A DNA stretch of 45,427 nt from Paraburkholderia sp. LEh10 (GCF_017814945.1 NZ_JAGIPX010000063.1:1-45427); one strand, 5' to 3'; shown: positions 17,064-25,953, counted from the stretch's first letter. The notes: a model not told the origin generated them from the letters alone. Made by a program: numbers and translations.

Positions 17064-18024
17064 CTACACCCGCTGCGCCGAACTTCTTCCGGTATGCGCC
17101 CGGACTCGTCGATGCAATGCGCCTGAAATGCCGCCGCAGCGACTCCTCCGAGCCGAAGCCCGCCAGTTCCGCGACGCGCGACATCGGCAGATGGGCGGGC
17201 GACTCCAGCAGATCGCGCGCAATCGCGACGCGCTCGCGAATCAGCCATTCGTATGGCGCCATGCCCGTCGCGTCGCGAAACTGCCGCTGCAGCGTGCGCG
17301 GACTCATCGCCGCCTGTCCAGCAAGCGACTTCAGCGTATGCGCATGCGCGGGGTTGGCCCGCACGTAGTCCATCAGGCGCGCGAGGCGGCCGCTGTCGTC
17401 GTGCGGCATCGGCCGCGGCACGAACTGCGCCTGCCCGCCTTCGCGATGCGGCGGCACGACGAGCCGCTGTGCGACGCGGTTCGCAATCGCGCTGCCGTAG
17501 TCGCGCCGCACGAGATGCAGCAGCATGTCGAGCCCCGCCGCCGATCCCGCCGACGTGATCACCTGCCCTTCGTCGACATAGAGCGCGTCGGGCTTCACGC
17601 ACAGTTGAGGATAGCGCTGCTGAAGCTTGTCGGCGTAGCGCCAGTGCGTCGTGACCGTCTTGCCGTCGAGCACGCCCGCCGCAGCAAGCACGAAGACGCC
17701 CGAACAGATCGAGCAGACGCGCGCACCGCGCGCCACAGCCGCGCGAATCTTTTTCAGCAGCGGCTCGGGCGGCCGCTCGTCGGGATCGCGCCAGCCGGGC
17801 ACGACGATGGTCGCCGCCCGGTCGAGCATCTTCAGCGTGTATGGCGCGGCCATCTTGATGCCGCCTGCCGCCCGGATCGGTCCCGGTTCGACGGAGCACA
17901 CGGCGAAGCGATACCACTCGACGCCGAGTTCCGGTCGATCGAGTGCGAACAGCTCCGTCACGCAGCCGAATTCGAAGGTGCACAGGCGGTCGTAGACGAG
18001 CGCCGCAACGAGATGATCACGCAT
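17059..18024 (-). CDS. ftrA: FtrA/GlxA-family transcriptional regulator (DJ-1/PfpI plus AraC HTH)
   Basis: A 321-residue regulator with two domains. Residues about 5-170 form a DJ-1/PfpI glutamine-amidotransferase-like fold (VAALVYDRLCTFEFGC; nucleophile-elbow region CSICSGVFVLAAAG). Residues about 215-315 hold two AraC helix-turn-helix motifs (LAGQAAMSPRTLQRQF and VAELAGFGSEESLRRHF). The gene is divergent from a rhodanese gene, with 97 bp between starts, an arrangement common in Burkholderia. Its target is probably the rhodanese and itself. The effector is unknown. Confidence 0.87.
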   Translation of the reverse strand: MRDHLVAALVYDRLCTFEFGCVTELFALDRPELGVEWYRFAVCSVEPGPIRAAGGIKMAAPYTLKMLDRAATIVVPGWRDPDERPPEPLLKKIRAAVARGARVCSICSGVFVLAAAGVLDGKTVTTHWRYADKLQQRYPQLCVKPDALYVDEGQVITSAGSAAGLDMLLHLVRRDYGSAIANRVAQRLVVPPHREGGQAQFVPRPMPHDDSGRLARLMDYVRANPAHAHTLKSLAGQAAMSPRTLQRQFRDATGMAPYEWLIRERVAIARDLLESPAHLPMSRVAELAGFGSEESLRRHFRRIASTSPGAYRKKFGAAGVE

Positions 18025-18121
18025 GGCGCGATGTTACCGGAGATTGACGATCGCGCCACTTACCATGTCGGCGTCCGCTGCCGATAATCGACGCACACCC
18101 ACTCTTCGAACGAGTATCCAC

Positions 18122-18640
18122 ATGGCCTCGATCGCCCCTTCATCCGTCAGCGCCGTGCCCGCCGCCGACAGCGCGAGCGCGCTCGCTCACTTCCAGTCAT
18201 CGCTGCGCTTCGAGACCGATTGCTGGGACGTCTCGGACAGTCTCGCTTCAGGCAACGCCGACTTCGTGCTGCTCGACGTGCGCAGCCCGGCGCTGTTCGC
18301 GCGCGGCCACGTGCCAGGCGCCGTCAACCTGCCGCACGGCAAGATCGTCGCGTCGAAGCTCGCTGGATACCCGCCCGGCACGCTCTTCATCACCTATTGC
18401 GCGGGCCCGCATTGCAATGGCGCGACGCGCGGCGCGATTCGGCTCGCGCAGCTTGGCCGCCCCGTGAAGGTGATGATCGGCGGCGTGACGGGCTGGCTCG
18501 ACGAAGGTTTCGAACTCGCGACGAGCGATGCCGATGCCGATGCCGATGCCGATGCCGATGCCGATGCCGATGCCGATGCCAATGCCAATGCCAATGCCAA
18601 TGCCAATGCCAATGCCGCAGATCCGCAGCCCGCGCGATAG
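18122..18640 (+). CDS. Rhodanese-like protein with Asp-Ala/Asn-Ala repeat tail
   Basis: A 172-residue single rhodanese domain. Sequence VLLDVRSPALFARGHVPGAVNLPHG is the family N-terminal block. The active-site loop is CAGPHCNGATRGA, with Cys in the first position of the loop, and GGVTGWLDEGFEL closes the domain. After residue ~135 the protein turns into a low-complexity tail of nine Asp-Ala and six Asn-Ala pairs coded by (GATGCC)9(AATGCC)6. The start at 18122 gives a short Ala/Ser-rich lead; an earlier in-frame start at 18023 would overlap ftrA. It probably transfers sulfur or handles thiol redox; substrate unknown. Confidence 0.88.
   Translation: MASIAPSSVSAVPAADSASALAHFQSSLRFETDCWDVSDSLASGNADFVLLDVRSPALFARGHVPGAVNLPHGKIVASKLAGYPPGTLFITYCAGPHCNGATRGAIRLAQLGRPVKVMIGGVTGWLDEGFELATSDADADADADADADADADANANANANANANAADPQPAR
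18527..18616 (+). repeat. Hexanucleotide array (GATGCC)9(AATGCC)6
   Basis: Fifteen perfect 6-bp units, nine GATGCC (18527-18580) followed by six AATGCC (18581-18616), inside the 3' end of the rhodanese gene. Unit length is a multiple of three, so slippage changes tail length without shifting frame. Confidence 0.95.
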
Positions 18641-18751
18641 GTTCGCCTTATGACGGCCACATGAAACTGGTATTTCCGCGCGGCACGGCGTTCACCTAGA
18701 GTCTTCGTACCGGAAACGAATGCGCTGGCCCAGCCGGCGACGGAGACAAGC

Positions 18752-19594
18752 ATGAGCCAACCGATCAGTGAAGCCGGCGTGCGCACCGAGCACGCCGACG
18801 ACATCCTCGCCGAAACGTCTGCCGCCGCCCTGAGCGCAACGCTCGACTACGAGAGCGCGCCTCGCGCCGGCGACGCGCTTCCTCACCTGTGGCACTGGAT
18901 TTTCTTCCGCCCGACGGTTCCTCACCATCTGATCGCCGAGGACGGGCATCCGCGCAAAGGCGGCTTTCTGCCCGACCTCGGACTGCCGCGACGCATGTGG
19001 GCGGGCGGGCGCCTGCGCTTTCTGTCGCCGCTCATTGTCGGCAGCGCGATCAGCCGCGAATCGAAAGTCATGAACGTCAGCGAAAAACAAGGCCGAAGCG
19101 GCAAGCTCGGCTTCGTGACCGTCAGCCACCAGATCCGCTGCGCGGGCACGCTCGCCATCGACGAAGAACACGACATCGTGTACCGCGAGCCCGCCGTTCC
19201 CGGCGCACGGGCGCCCGCGCCCACCGCCGCGCCCGAAGGCGCGCAGTGGCAAAGGCAAATCGTCCCGGACGAGGTGCTGATGTTCCGCTACTCGGCGCTG
19301 ACCTTCAATGCGCACCGCATCCATTACGACAAGCAGTACGTCACGCAGACGGAAGGCTATCCGAACCTCGTCGTGCACGGGCCGTTGATCGCCACGCTAC
19401 TGATGGATCTCGTGCGCCGGCACCGGCCCGACGCGACGGTGCTGGCGTTTTCGTTCAAGGCGATACGTCCGTGCTTCATGGGCAATGCGCTCCATCTGTG
19501 CGGCAAGCCATCGCCCGATGGCAAGACGGTCGAGCTCTGGTCACACGACCACGAAGGATGGCTGACCATGTCCGCACGCGCAACTCTCGCCTGA
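18752..19594 (+). CDS. ich: MaoC/HTD2-like acyl-CoA hydratase, candidate itaconyl-CoA hydratase
   Basis: A 280-residue hot-dog hydratase. The N-terminal half carries HWIFFRPTVPHHLIAEDGHP and RRMWAGGRLRFLSPL; the C-terminal half has the catalytic-type block FRYSALTFNAHRIHYD and EGYPNLVVHGPLIATLL. This is the pattern of 3-methylfumaryl/mesaconyl-C4-CoA hydratases and of the Pseudomonas itaconyl-CoA hydratase. It heads a cluster with an acyl-CoA dehydrogenase, a family III CoA-transferase, a transporter, a LysR gene and a CitE-like lyase, matching the itaconate set of P. aeruginosa. The expected reaction is itaconyl-CoA to (S)-citramalyl-CoA. Function is by context; mesaconyl- or methylfumaryl-CoA remain possible. 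Confidence 0.8.
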   Translation: MSQPISEAGVRTEHADDILAETSAAALSATLDYESAPRAGDALPHLWHWIFFRPTVPHHLIAEDGHPRKGGFLPDLGLPRRMWAGGRLRFLSPLIVGSAISRESKVMNVSEKQGRSGKLGFVTVSHQIRCAGTLAIDEEHDIVYREPAVPGARAPAPTAAPEGAQWQRQIVPDEVLMFRYSALTFNAHRIHYDKQYVTQTEGYPNLVVHGPLIATLLMDLVRRHRPDATVLAFSFKAIRPCFMGNALHLCGKPSPDGKTVELWSHDHEGWLTMSARATLA

Positions 19595-19615
19595 CCTACC
19601 GACGGAATTTTCCCC

Positions 19616-20779
19616 ATGTTCAACACTACGAGCGATTCACATCAGGACATCCGCGAAGCCGTGCGCGATCTGTGCGAACAGTTTTCGGGCGAGTACTTCC
19701 GCAAGATCGACGAGGAGCGCGGCTACCCAGAGGCGTTCGTCAACGCATTGACGCAGGCGGGCTGGCTCGCGGCGCTCATTCCACAGGAGTACGGCGGCTC
19801 GGGGCTCGGCCTGACGGAAGCGTCCGTCATCATGGAGGAGATCAATCGCTGCGGCGGCAACTCGGGCGCGTGCCACGGGCAGATGTACAACATGGGCACG
19901 CTGCTGCGTCATGGTTCTGCGCAGCAGAAGAAGCGCTACCTGCCGAGTATCGCGTCGGGCGAATTGCGATTGCAGTCGATGGGCGTGACGGAACCGACCA
20001 CGGGCACCGATACGACAAAGATCAAGACGACGGCCGAGCGCAAGGGCGACCGGTATGTGATCAACGGTCAAAAGGTCTGGATTTCCCGTGTCCAGCACTC
20101 GGACCTGATGATCCTGCTCGCCCGCACGACGCCCCTATGCGACGTGAAGAAGAAGAGCGAAGGGATGTCCATCTTCATGGTCGATCTGCGCGAAGCGATC
20201 GGCCACGGCATGACGGTTCGCCCGATTCCGAACATGGTGAACCACGAGACCAACGAACTCTTCTTCGACAACCTCGAAATCCCCGCCGAAAACCTGATTG
20301 GCGAAGAAGGCATGGGCTTCACGTACATTCTCGACGGCCTGAATGCCGAGCGCACGCTGATTGCGGCGGAATGTATCGGCGATGGCTACTGGTTCATCGA
20401 CAAGGTCTCGCAATACGTAAAGGACCGCGTCGTGTTCGGCCGCCCGATCGGCCAGAACCAGGGCGTGCAGTTTCCGATCGCGCGCGCCTTCGTCAATCTC
20501 GAAGCGGCGAACCTGATGCGCTACAAGGCATGCGCGTTGTTCGACGCGAACAGGCACTGCGGCGCGCAGGCGAACATGGCCAAGCTGCTCGCAGCGGATG
20601 CATCGTGGGAAGCGGCCAATGCATGCCTTCAGTTTCACGGCGGCTTCGGATTCGCAGCGGAATACGACGTCGAGCGCAAGTTCCGCGAGACGCGCCTTTA
20701 CCAGGTGGCGCCCATCTCGACCAACCTGATCCTTTCGTATGTCGCCGAGCACATCCTCGGCCTGCCCCGCTCCTTCTGA
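19616..20779 (+). CDS. Acyl-CoA dehydrogenase of the itaconate-type cluster
   Basis: A 387-residue acyl-CoA dehydrogenase. FAD/substrate segments are MGVTEPTTGTDTTKIKTTAE and VWISRVQHSDLMI (about residues 120-165). The C-terminal helical domain contains GRPIGQNQGVQFPIARAF and the catalytic-loop region QFHGGFGFAAEYDVERKFRETRL. It lies 21 bp after the hydratase gene and 13 bp before the CoA-transferase gene. The P. aeruginosa itaconate cluster has an equivalent gene of unclear role. It may use a methylsuccinyl-like or related dicarboxylyl-CoA; this is inference. Confidence 0.87.
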   Translation: MFNTTSDSHQDIREAVRDLCEQFSGEYFRKIDEERGYPEAFVNALTQAGWLAALIPQEYGGSGLGLTEASVIMEEINRCGGNSGACHGQMYNMGTLLRHGSAQQKKRYLPSIASGELRLQSMGVTEPTTGTDTTKIKTTAERKGDRYVINGQKVWISRVQHSDLMILLARTTPLCDVKKKSEGMSIFMVDLREAIGHGMTVRPIPNMVNHETNELFFDNLEIPAENLIGEEGMGFTYILDGLNAERTLIAAECIGDGYWFIDKVSQYVKDRVVFGRPIGQNQGVQFPIARAFVNLEAANLMRYKACALFDANRHCGAQANMAKLLAADASWEAANACLQFHGGFGFAAEYDVERKFRETRLYQVAPISTNLILSYVAEHILGLPRSF

Positions 20780-20792
20780 CGGGCCGCCGATC

Positions 20793-21971
20793 ATGCGTCC
20801 GCTTCAAGGCATCAAGGTCGTCACGTTCGAGCACGCGATCGCCGCGCCGTTCTGCACCCGCCAGCTCGCCGATCTCGGCGCACGCGTGATCAAGGTGGAG
20901 CGTCCTGGCACGGGCGACTTCGCGCGCAATTACGACGAGCGCGTGTCGGGCCTTGCGTCACACTTCGTATGGACCAACCGCTCGAAGGAAAGCATCACGC
21001 TCGACGTCAAGCAGCCGCAAGCACTCGACATCGTGCACAAGCTGCTCGCCGACGCCGACGTGTTCGTGCAAAACCTCGCCCCCGGCGCGACGCAGCGGCT
21101 CGGCCTCGATTACGGATCGCTCAGCGGGAAGTATCCACGGCTGATCGTTTGCGACATTTCCGGCTATGGTCTCGACGGCCCGTTTCGCGACAAGAAGGCC
21201 TATGACCTGTTGATCCAGAGCGAATCCGGCTTTCTCAGCATCACCGGCTCGGAAGGCCAACCCGCAAAGGCCGGCTGTTCGATCGCCGACATCGCGGCGG
21301 GCATGTACGGCTACACCAACATCCTCGCGGCGCTGATCGAACGCGGCAAGACGGGACGCGGCAAGCACATCGACGTATCGATGCTCGAAAGCATGGCCGA
21401 GTGGATGAGCTATCCGCTCTACTACTCGATCGACGGACAGACCGCGCCTTCGCAGGCGGGCGCGTCGCACGCGACCATCTTCCCGTATGGACCGTTCATC
21501 GCGGGCGACGGCAAGACAGTCATGCTGGGCCTGCAGAACGAGCGCGAATGGAAGAGCTTCTGCGAAACCGTTTTATGCCAGCCCGCGCTCGCCGCCGACG
21601 ACCGGTTCAGTTCGAACAGCCGGCGGGTCGCGAGCCGCGACGCACTCACGCGCATCATCGTCGATACGTTTTCCACGCTGACGGCGGCTCAGGTGATCGA
21701 GCGGCTCGAACGGGCGAGCATTGCAAACGCACGAATGAACGATATGCATGACGTGTGGCGCCATGAACAGCTCGCGGCACGCCATCGATGGACCTCGGTG
21801 CGCACGTCGGCGGGAGAGGTTCCGGCGCTGTACCCGCCCGGCCAGACAGCCGCCGACGAGCCCCGCATGGACGCAGTTCCCGCGTTGGGCGAAAACACCG
21901 GCGCGATCTTGCGCGAGCTCGGCTTCGACGCGTCCGCCATCGACGCGATGCGAGCGTCGACCATGATCTAG
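20793..21971 (+). CDS. ict: CaiB/BaiF family III CoA-transferase, candidate itaconate CoA-transferase
   Basis: A 392-residue family III CoA-transferase. It starts MRPLQGIKVVTFEHAIAAPF, with the ADLGARVIKVERPGTGDFARNYD block. The likely catalytic Asp is in CSIADIAAGMYGYTN (about residue 170). LDYGSLSGKYPRLIVCDISG and GPFRDKKAYDLLIQ are family blocks. The start at 20793 is chosen over 20739, which would overlap the dehydrogenase. It should load CoA from succinyl-CoA onto the dicarboxylate. Immediately after its stop the frame runs straight into a transporter sequence that has lost its start. Confidence 0.85.
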   Translation: MRPLQGIKVVTFEHAIAAPFCTRQLADLGARVIKVERPGTGDFARNYDERVSGLASHFVWTNRSKESITLDVKQPQALDIVHKLLADADVFVQNLAPGATQRLGLDYGSLSGKYPRLIVCDISGYGLDGPFRDKKAYDLLIQSESGFLSITGSEGQPAKAGCSIADIAAGMYGYTNILAALIERGKTGRGKHIDVSMLESMAEWMSYPLYYSIDGQTAPSQAGASHATIFPYGPFIAGDGKTVMLGLQNEREWKSFCETVLCQPALAADDRFSSNSRRVASRDALTRIIVDTFSTLTAAQVIERLERASIANARMNDMHDVWRHEQLAARHRWTSVRTSAGEVPALYPPGQTAADEPRMDAVPALGENTGAILRELGFDASAIDAMRASTMI

Positions 21972-23171
21972 AGGCATCAATTCATAACTACAAACACAAC
22001 CTACATCGGCGACCGGCTTGGGCGGCGCTACTCGTACCAGCTCAATCTCGGCATCTTCGGTCTTGCTTCGATTGCCGCATGCTTTGCACCGAACATCGAA
22101 TGGCTCATCGTGCTGCGCTTCATCATGGGCGTCGGGCTCGGCGCCGAACTCGTGGTGGCCGCGGGCACGCTCGCCGAATTCGTGCCGCCCGCGACGCGAG
22201 GCAAGTGGGTATCGCTGCTCGCCATCATCATCAACAGCGGTTTATTCGCGGCGCTCGCGGCGGGCTACTGGATCATCCCGAACCTCGGCTGGCGCTATAT
22301 GTTCGCGATCGCGGGCGTCGGTGCGCTGGTCGTCTGGTTCCTGCGTCACCGGATGCCGGAATCGCCGCGCTGGCTCGAATCGACGGGCAAACTGGAAGAA
22401 GCGGAAGCGACGCTTTCGGCCATCGAGCGCGAAGTGCAAGCGCGTGTGGGCTCGTTGCCCGCCGTGCAGCGCGTCGTCGATCTGAACGTCGGCAACGTGC
22501 CGCTGCGCACGCTTTTCGCGCCCGGCATGCGCGGCCGCACGTGCGTCGCGGCGTTGACGGCCATCGGTGTCAACATCGGCCTGTATGGGTTCATCGCGTG
22601 GCTGCCGACGTTCTTCGTCAGCGAAGGGCTGTCGATCGTCAAGTCGCTCGGCTTCGTTCTCTTGATGTCGATCGGCTCGCCCGTCGGCGGGCTGGTCGGG
22701 TATCTGATCGCGGACCGCGTCGGGCGCGCGAAAGGCATCGTGTACGCGGCGCTCATCAGCATCGTGCTCGGCTGGATCTATGTGACGCTGCGTGATCCTG
22801 TGCATATCGTGATCGTCGGCTTCTGCCTCGTCACCTCGATCTACACAATCACGACACTCGGCCTTTTCGGCTACATTCCGGAGCTTTTCCCGACGGAAGT
22901 CCGCTTGCGCGGAACGGGAGTCGCGGGAACCTGCGGACGCGCCGCCTCCATCGCGACACCTTATCTCGCGCTGGTGCTCTATCAGCATGTCGGCGTATCG
23001 GGCGTGATTGCGATGGTCAGCGTCGTGTTCGCGCTGTTGTGCGTGGCTATTCTGATTCTGCGCGTCGAAACGAGCCGCCATGCTCTCGAAGACGTCGCGC
23101 CCGGCACGAGCGACATCGCGGCGCTGGGCGAGACGATACACACGACGAAGCAACCGGCGCAAAGCGCTTGA
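21972..23171 (+). pseudogene. MFS transporter, 5'-truncated (no start codon, first helices missing)
   Basis: Beginning directly after the CoA-transferase stop (21969-21971), an open frame reads ...YIGDRLGRRYSYQLN, the MFS motif A that normally lies in the loop between helices 2 and 3, then LIVLRFIMGVGLGAE and at least nine more hydrophobic segments to a normal-looking C terminus. There is no ATG, GTG or TTG in frame between 21972 and 22110; the GTG at 22110 falls inside a membrane helix. About 70 N-terminal residues (helix 1 and most of helix 2) are therefore absent. An intact copy would be an ~430-residue metabolite:H+ symporter-like importer. It probably once supplied the substrate of this cluster. 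Translational read-through from the CoA-transferase is not supported. Confidence 0.8.
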
Positions 23172-23210
23172 GCGAGGGCTTTCAGTGCGACGCCGCGCGC
23201 AGCGAAGGGT

Positions 23211-24158
23211 TCAGGTATCGCTCTTACGTTCGCGCAGCGTCACGCCCTTCCACGTGTCCTGCCGCACCTGTTCCTCGATCAGCCCGAGCAGCGTGTCCCG
23301 CACGGCGACGGTCGCCGAATGAACGGGTGCGTCGTTCGGCCAGCAGATGCTCGCAGGACGCCTGATCACGGGATCGACGATCTTGCGCATTCTCGGCAGC
23401 CGAGCCGGGTCCCATTGGGCGACGGCTGAGCCGGGCAAAATCGTGCAGGCTCTTCCCGAATGCGCGATCAACAGCAGCGACGGCAGCGAGTCGATATCGG
23501 CGACGATGTTGAGATCGACCTTCTCGCTGAGAAACGTGCGTTCGAGCAGAAGACGCAGACCGTTCGATGCGCCGGGCGCAACCAGCCTGACTCCGCCGAG
23601 CTTGGCCAGCGAGCACGTCGATGCGCGCGGCGAGATGTCGCCGCCGGGCTCGCCGAGCAGATAGAGCGTCTCGTCGAGCACGGGTATTGCCGTGATTCCC
23701 GGCGTATCCGACTCGCGAAAGAGAATGCCGAGATCCAGCCGCCCATTGGCCAGCAGTTCGTTCAGGTATCCGCTCATCGTCTCGAAGAATTGCAGCCGGA
23801 TTCCGGGGTACCTGTCCTGCACCCGCTCGAATAGCGGCACCGCGAGCACGGAAGCCATGGTGGTCGGCAGCCCGACGGCGACGGTGCCGGACTCGGCCCC
23901 AGCGCCTTTGGTGACCTCCTGCTTCAACTGCTCCATCTGCCGCAGAACCATGCGCGCATGCCGATAAAGGGCATCGCCCTCGGCCGTCGGCGTCACGCCG
24001 TGATTGCTTCGCAAGAGCAGCGACACGCCCAGCTCTTCTTCGAGCCGCGCCATTTGCTGACTGAGAGACGGCTGCGCGACGAAGAGTTTCTCCGCGGCCT
24101 TACCAAGACTGCCGTAATCAACGATGCTGACGAAGTAGCGGAGCTGGCGAACGTCCAT
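23211..24158 (-). CDS. LysR-family regulator of the itaconate-type cluster
   Basis: A 315-residue LysR regulator. The HTH is GSLGKAAEKLFVAQPSLSQQMARLEEELG (residues ~16-44), followed by the linker helix and an effector domain with VAVGLPTTMASVLAVPLFE and NGRLDLGILFRESD. It converges with the transporter remnant (39-bp gap) and follows the CitE-like gene on the same strand. An analogous LysR gene controls the itaconate genes in Pseudomonas and Yersinia, so the same role is likely here. The inducer may be itaconate or its CoA ester. Confidence 0.9.
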   Translation of the reverse strand: MDVRQLRYFVSIVDYGSLGKAAEKLFVAQPSLSQQMARLEEELGVSLLLRSNHGVTPTAEGDALYRHARMVLRQMEQLKQEVTKGAGAESGTVAVGLPTTMASVLAVPLFERVQDRYPGIRLQFFETMSGYLNELLANGRLDLGILFRESDTPGITAIPVLDETLYLLGEPGGDISPRASTCSLAKLGGVRLVAPGASNGLRLLLERTFLSEKVDLNIVADIDSLPSLLLIAHSGRACTILPGSAVAQWDPARLPRMRKIVDPVIRRPASICWPNDAPVHSATVAVRDTLLGLIEEQVRQDTWKGVTLRERKSDT

Positions 24159-24313
24159 GAGAGGTCGAATGACGCGTTGATGTGTTGCGGCGCGGATTGC
24201 ATCGTCGATACGGCCATGCAGCGCTGCATGAGGCGACGATCCATTCTATACCGCGACGGCAGGCTCGAAACGCGATGGCTTGCCGTGCGATCCGATGCAA
24301 GCTGTGATCGCGA

Positions 24314-25132
24314 TTACGTACGCGCAGCATCCACGATGCTCTGCGCCCTGCTGACCACAGGCCGGTCGACCATCTTTCCATCGACTGCCACTGCCGCCCC
24401 GTTCGCGTTTGCGAATGCAACGAGCACGCGCCTCGCCCACGCCAATTCCGTGTCGCTCGGCGCATAGCAGCCGTTGACGGTCGCAACCTGTCTCGGGTGT
24501 ATGCAAAGCTTTCCAGCAAATCCCCATCGTTTTCCTTTTATGGTCTCGGCCTTCAACAGAGCTTCGTCATCGATTGACGGGGTGACGCCATCGATGGGCG
24601 CGCGGATGCCCGCGACCCTCGATATCATCGTCAGGCGGCCCCGGAACGGATTCAGTTCCTCACCATCGGGCTCCATCCCCATGTCGGCGCAAAAGTCCAA
24701 CGTGCCGAACATCAGTTGATGCACGGACGGCGCGCTCGCAATGTCGAGTGCGTTCCACATGCCCTTCGCGGTTTCGATCAGCGGATAGACAGGCATCCCG
24801 CTCTTCGTGCGCGAAACGAGATCGCTCACGTCAGCGGCACTCCCGGCCTTCGGCAGCACGATCCCCGCCACGCCGCGCAGTGTTCCCAGTTGCGCGTCCT
24901 GCTCGTACCACGGCGTTCCGGCGGCGTTCACGCGGACGAGGACGGGGCGTTGCGGCGAAAGCCACGCTGCAATGGCCTGCCTTGCCGCGTCCTTGTCTTC
25001 GGGAGCGACGGCGTCCTCCAGATCGAGGATGACGGCATCGGCGCCGCTGCTCATGGCTTTGTCGAACCGCTCCCGCCGATTGCCGGGAACGAACAGGTAC
25101 GATCGGAGCGGTTTATTCGCGATGTCGGACAT
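24314..25132 (-). CDS. ccl: HpcH/HpaI (CitE-like) lyase, candidate (S)-citramalyl-CoA lyase
   Basis: A 272-residue CitE-type aldolase-fold lyase. The family start LRSYLFVPGNRRERFDKA, the metal/active-site region VILDLEDAVAPEDK, the RVNAAGTPWY segment, and the LMFGTLDFCADMG block are present. The C-terminal GFAGKLCIHPRQVATVN matches citrate lyase beta/malyl-CoA lyase relatives. It would cut (S)-citramalyl-CoA to acetyl-CoA and pyruvate, completing the route begun by the CoA-transferase and the hydratase. It is transcribed away from those genes, with the LysR gene behind it. Confidence 0.85.
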   Translation of the reverse strand: MSDIANKPLRSYLFVPGNRRERFDKAMSSGADAVILDLEDAVAPEDKDAARQAIAAWLSPQRPVLVRVNAAGTPWYEQDAQLGTLRGVAGIVLPKAGSAADVSDLVSRTKSGMPVYPLIETAKGMWNALDIASAPSVHQLMFGTLDFCADMGMEPDGEELNPFRGRLTMISRVAGIRAPIDGVTPSIDDEALLKAETIKGKRWGFAGKLCIHPRQVATVNGCYAPSDTELAWARRVLVAFANANGAAVAVDGKMVDRPVVSRAQSIVDAART

Positions 25133-25500
25133 TTCAGGCTCTCAGGTGCCAATGCAGGTCGATCACTATGCAACTGAACATACGGCCACGATCTTGAACA
25201 GAACCGAGGCTTCGTGCAGCCCCTATTTGAAGGCCAGTCCGACAGCGGCGCAAATACGAGTTGGCTCTGCCCGCCATAGGCATTGCCTAGGACCGCGGCT
25301 ACATGCGGCCACATGCGGCAAAAAATTGGACAAGAACCCTGCAATGCATCAACTGGTTTTACAGAACCGATTTGATGCCGTTAAGGCTTAAAGAAAAGGG
25401 TTCAATAAACGCCTTCAAAATCAAGCCGATAATTTTTCTGAATCTTTTAAATTAACGCTCAATGATTTAAAAAGTCTGCCGCTTCCGCGAAAGAACTGAC
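25133..25500. promoter_or_regulatory. Control region upstream of the CitE-like gene with a LysR-type box
   Basis: A 368-bp AT-richer gap. It holds a palindromic T-N11-A site, TAGGC-ATT-GCCTA (25277-25289), the form expected for a LysR box, 145 bp from the lyase start. Next to it are two direct CATGCGGC words (about 25302-25319). The right part (25380-25480) is AT-rich. No gene is visible. Confidence 0.45.
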
Positions 25501-25946
25501 ATGCAGAGCACTTACAACCTGGGGCCGGTCGCCGTGTCGCTCGCCGTCGCCACGCTTGCGTCGTATACGGCGCTCGATCTGGCCGGGCGCATCTCGACGA
25601 TGGCGTCGGCATCCCGACCGCCGAGCGCTCCGGGCAAATCGTGCAGATCGGCCATTCGAGCCTCGCGTATCTGCAGCGCTTCCGCGTGAAGCAGCTGAAG
25701 ATCGACCGGTTCTTCACGAACGGTCTCGATGCCGATGGCCATGAAGGCAGCGCGATCGTGCAGACGATCATCGCGCTCGCACATTCGCTCGAAATGGACG
25801 CGGTCACGGAAGGCGTGGAAACGGCCTCGCAACTCGACAAGCTGAAAGACCTGCAATGCGACGAGATGCAGGGCTTCCTGCTCGGCAAGCCGCTTACGGC
25901 CGATGCGTTCAGCGAACTGCTTCAGCACCGCATGACGGCCGCGTGA
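25501..25946 (+). pseudogene. Remnant of an MHYT...EAL c-di-GMP phosphodiesterase gene
   Basis: The 5' part encodes a typical MHYT sensor N terminus (MQSTYNLGPVAVSLAVATL, then ASYTALDLAGRIS). From about 25640, in another frame, comes the C-terminal third of an EAL domain: SSLAYLQRFRVKQLKIDRFF, GSAIVQTIIALAHSLEMDAV and EGVETASQLDKLKDLQCDEM. The junction lies at roughly 25595-25640. The whole middle (rest of MHYT, any PAS/GGDEF and the EAL motif itself) is missing, and the frame changes. An intact gene would be over 2 kb; this one is not functional. Confidence 0.85.
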
Positions 25947-25953
25947 GCGCGCC

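Noticed and set aside
22000..22040. A frameshift in the MFS gene near the GDRLGRR motif
   Set aside because: On recount the frame is continuous from 21972 through the motif; the defect is the missing 5' end and start codon, not a shift.
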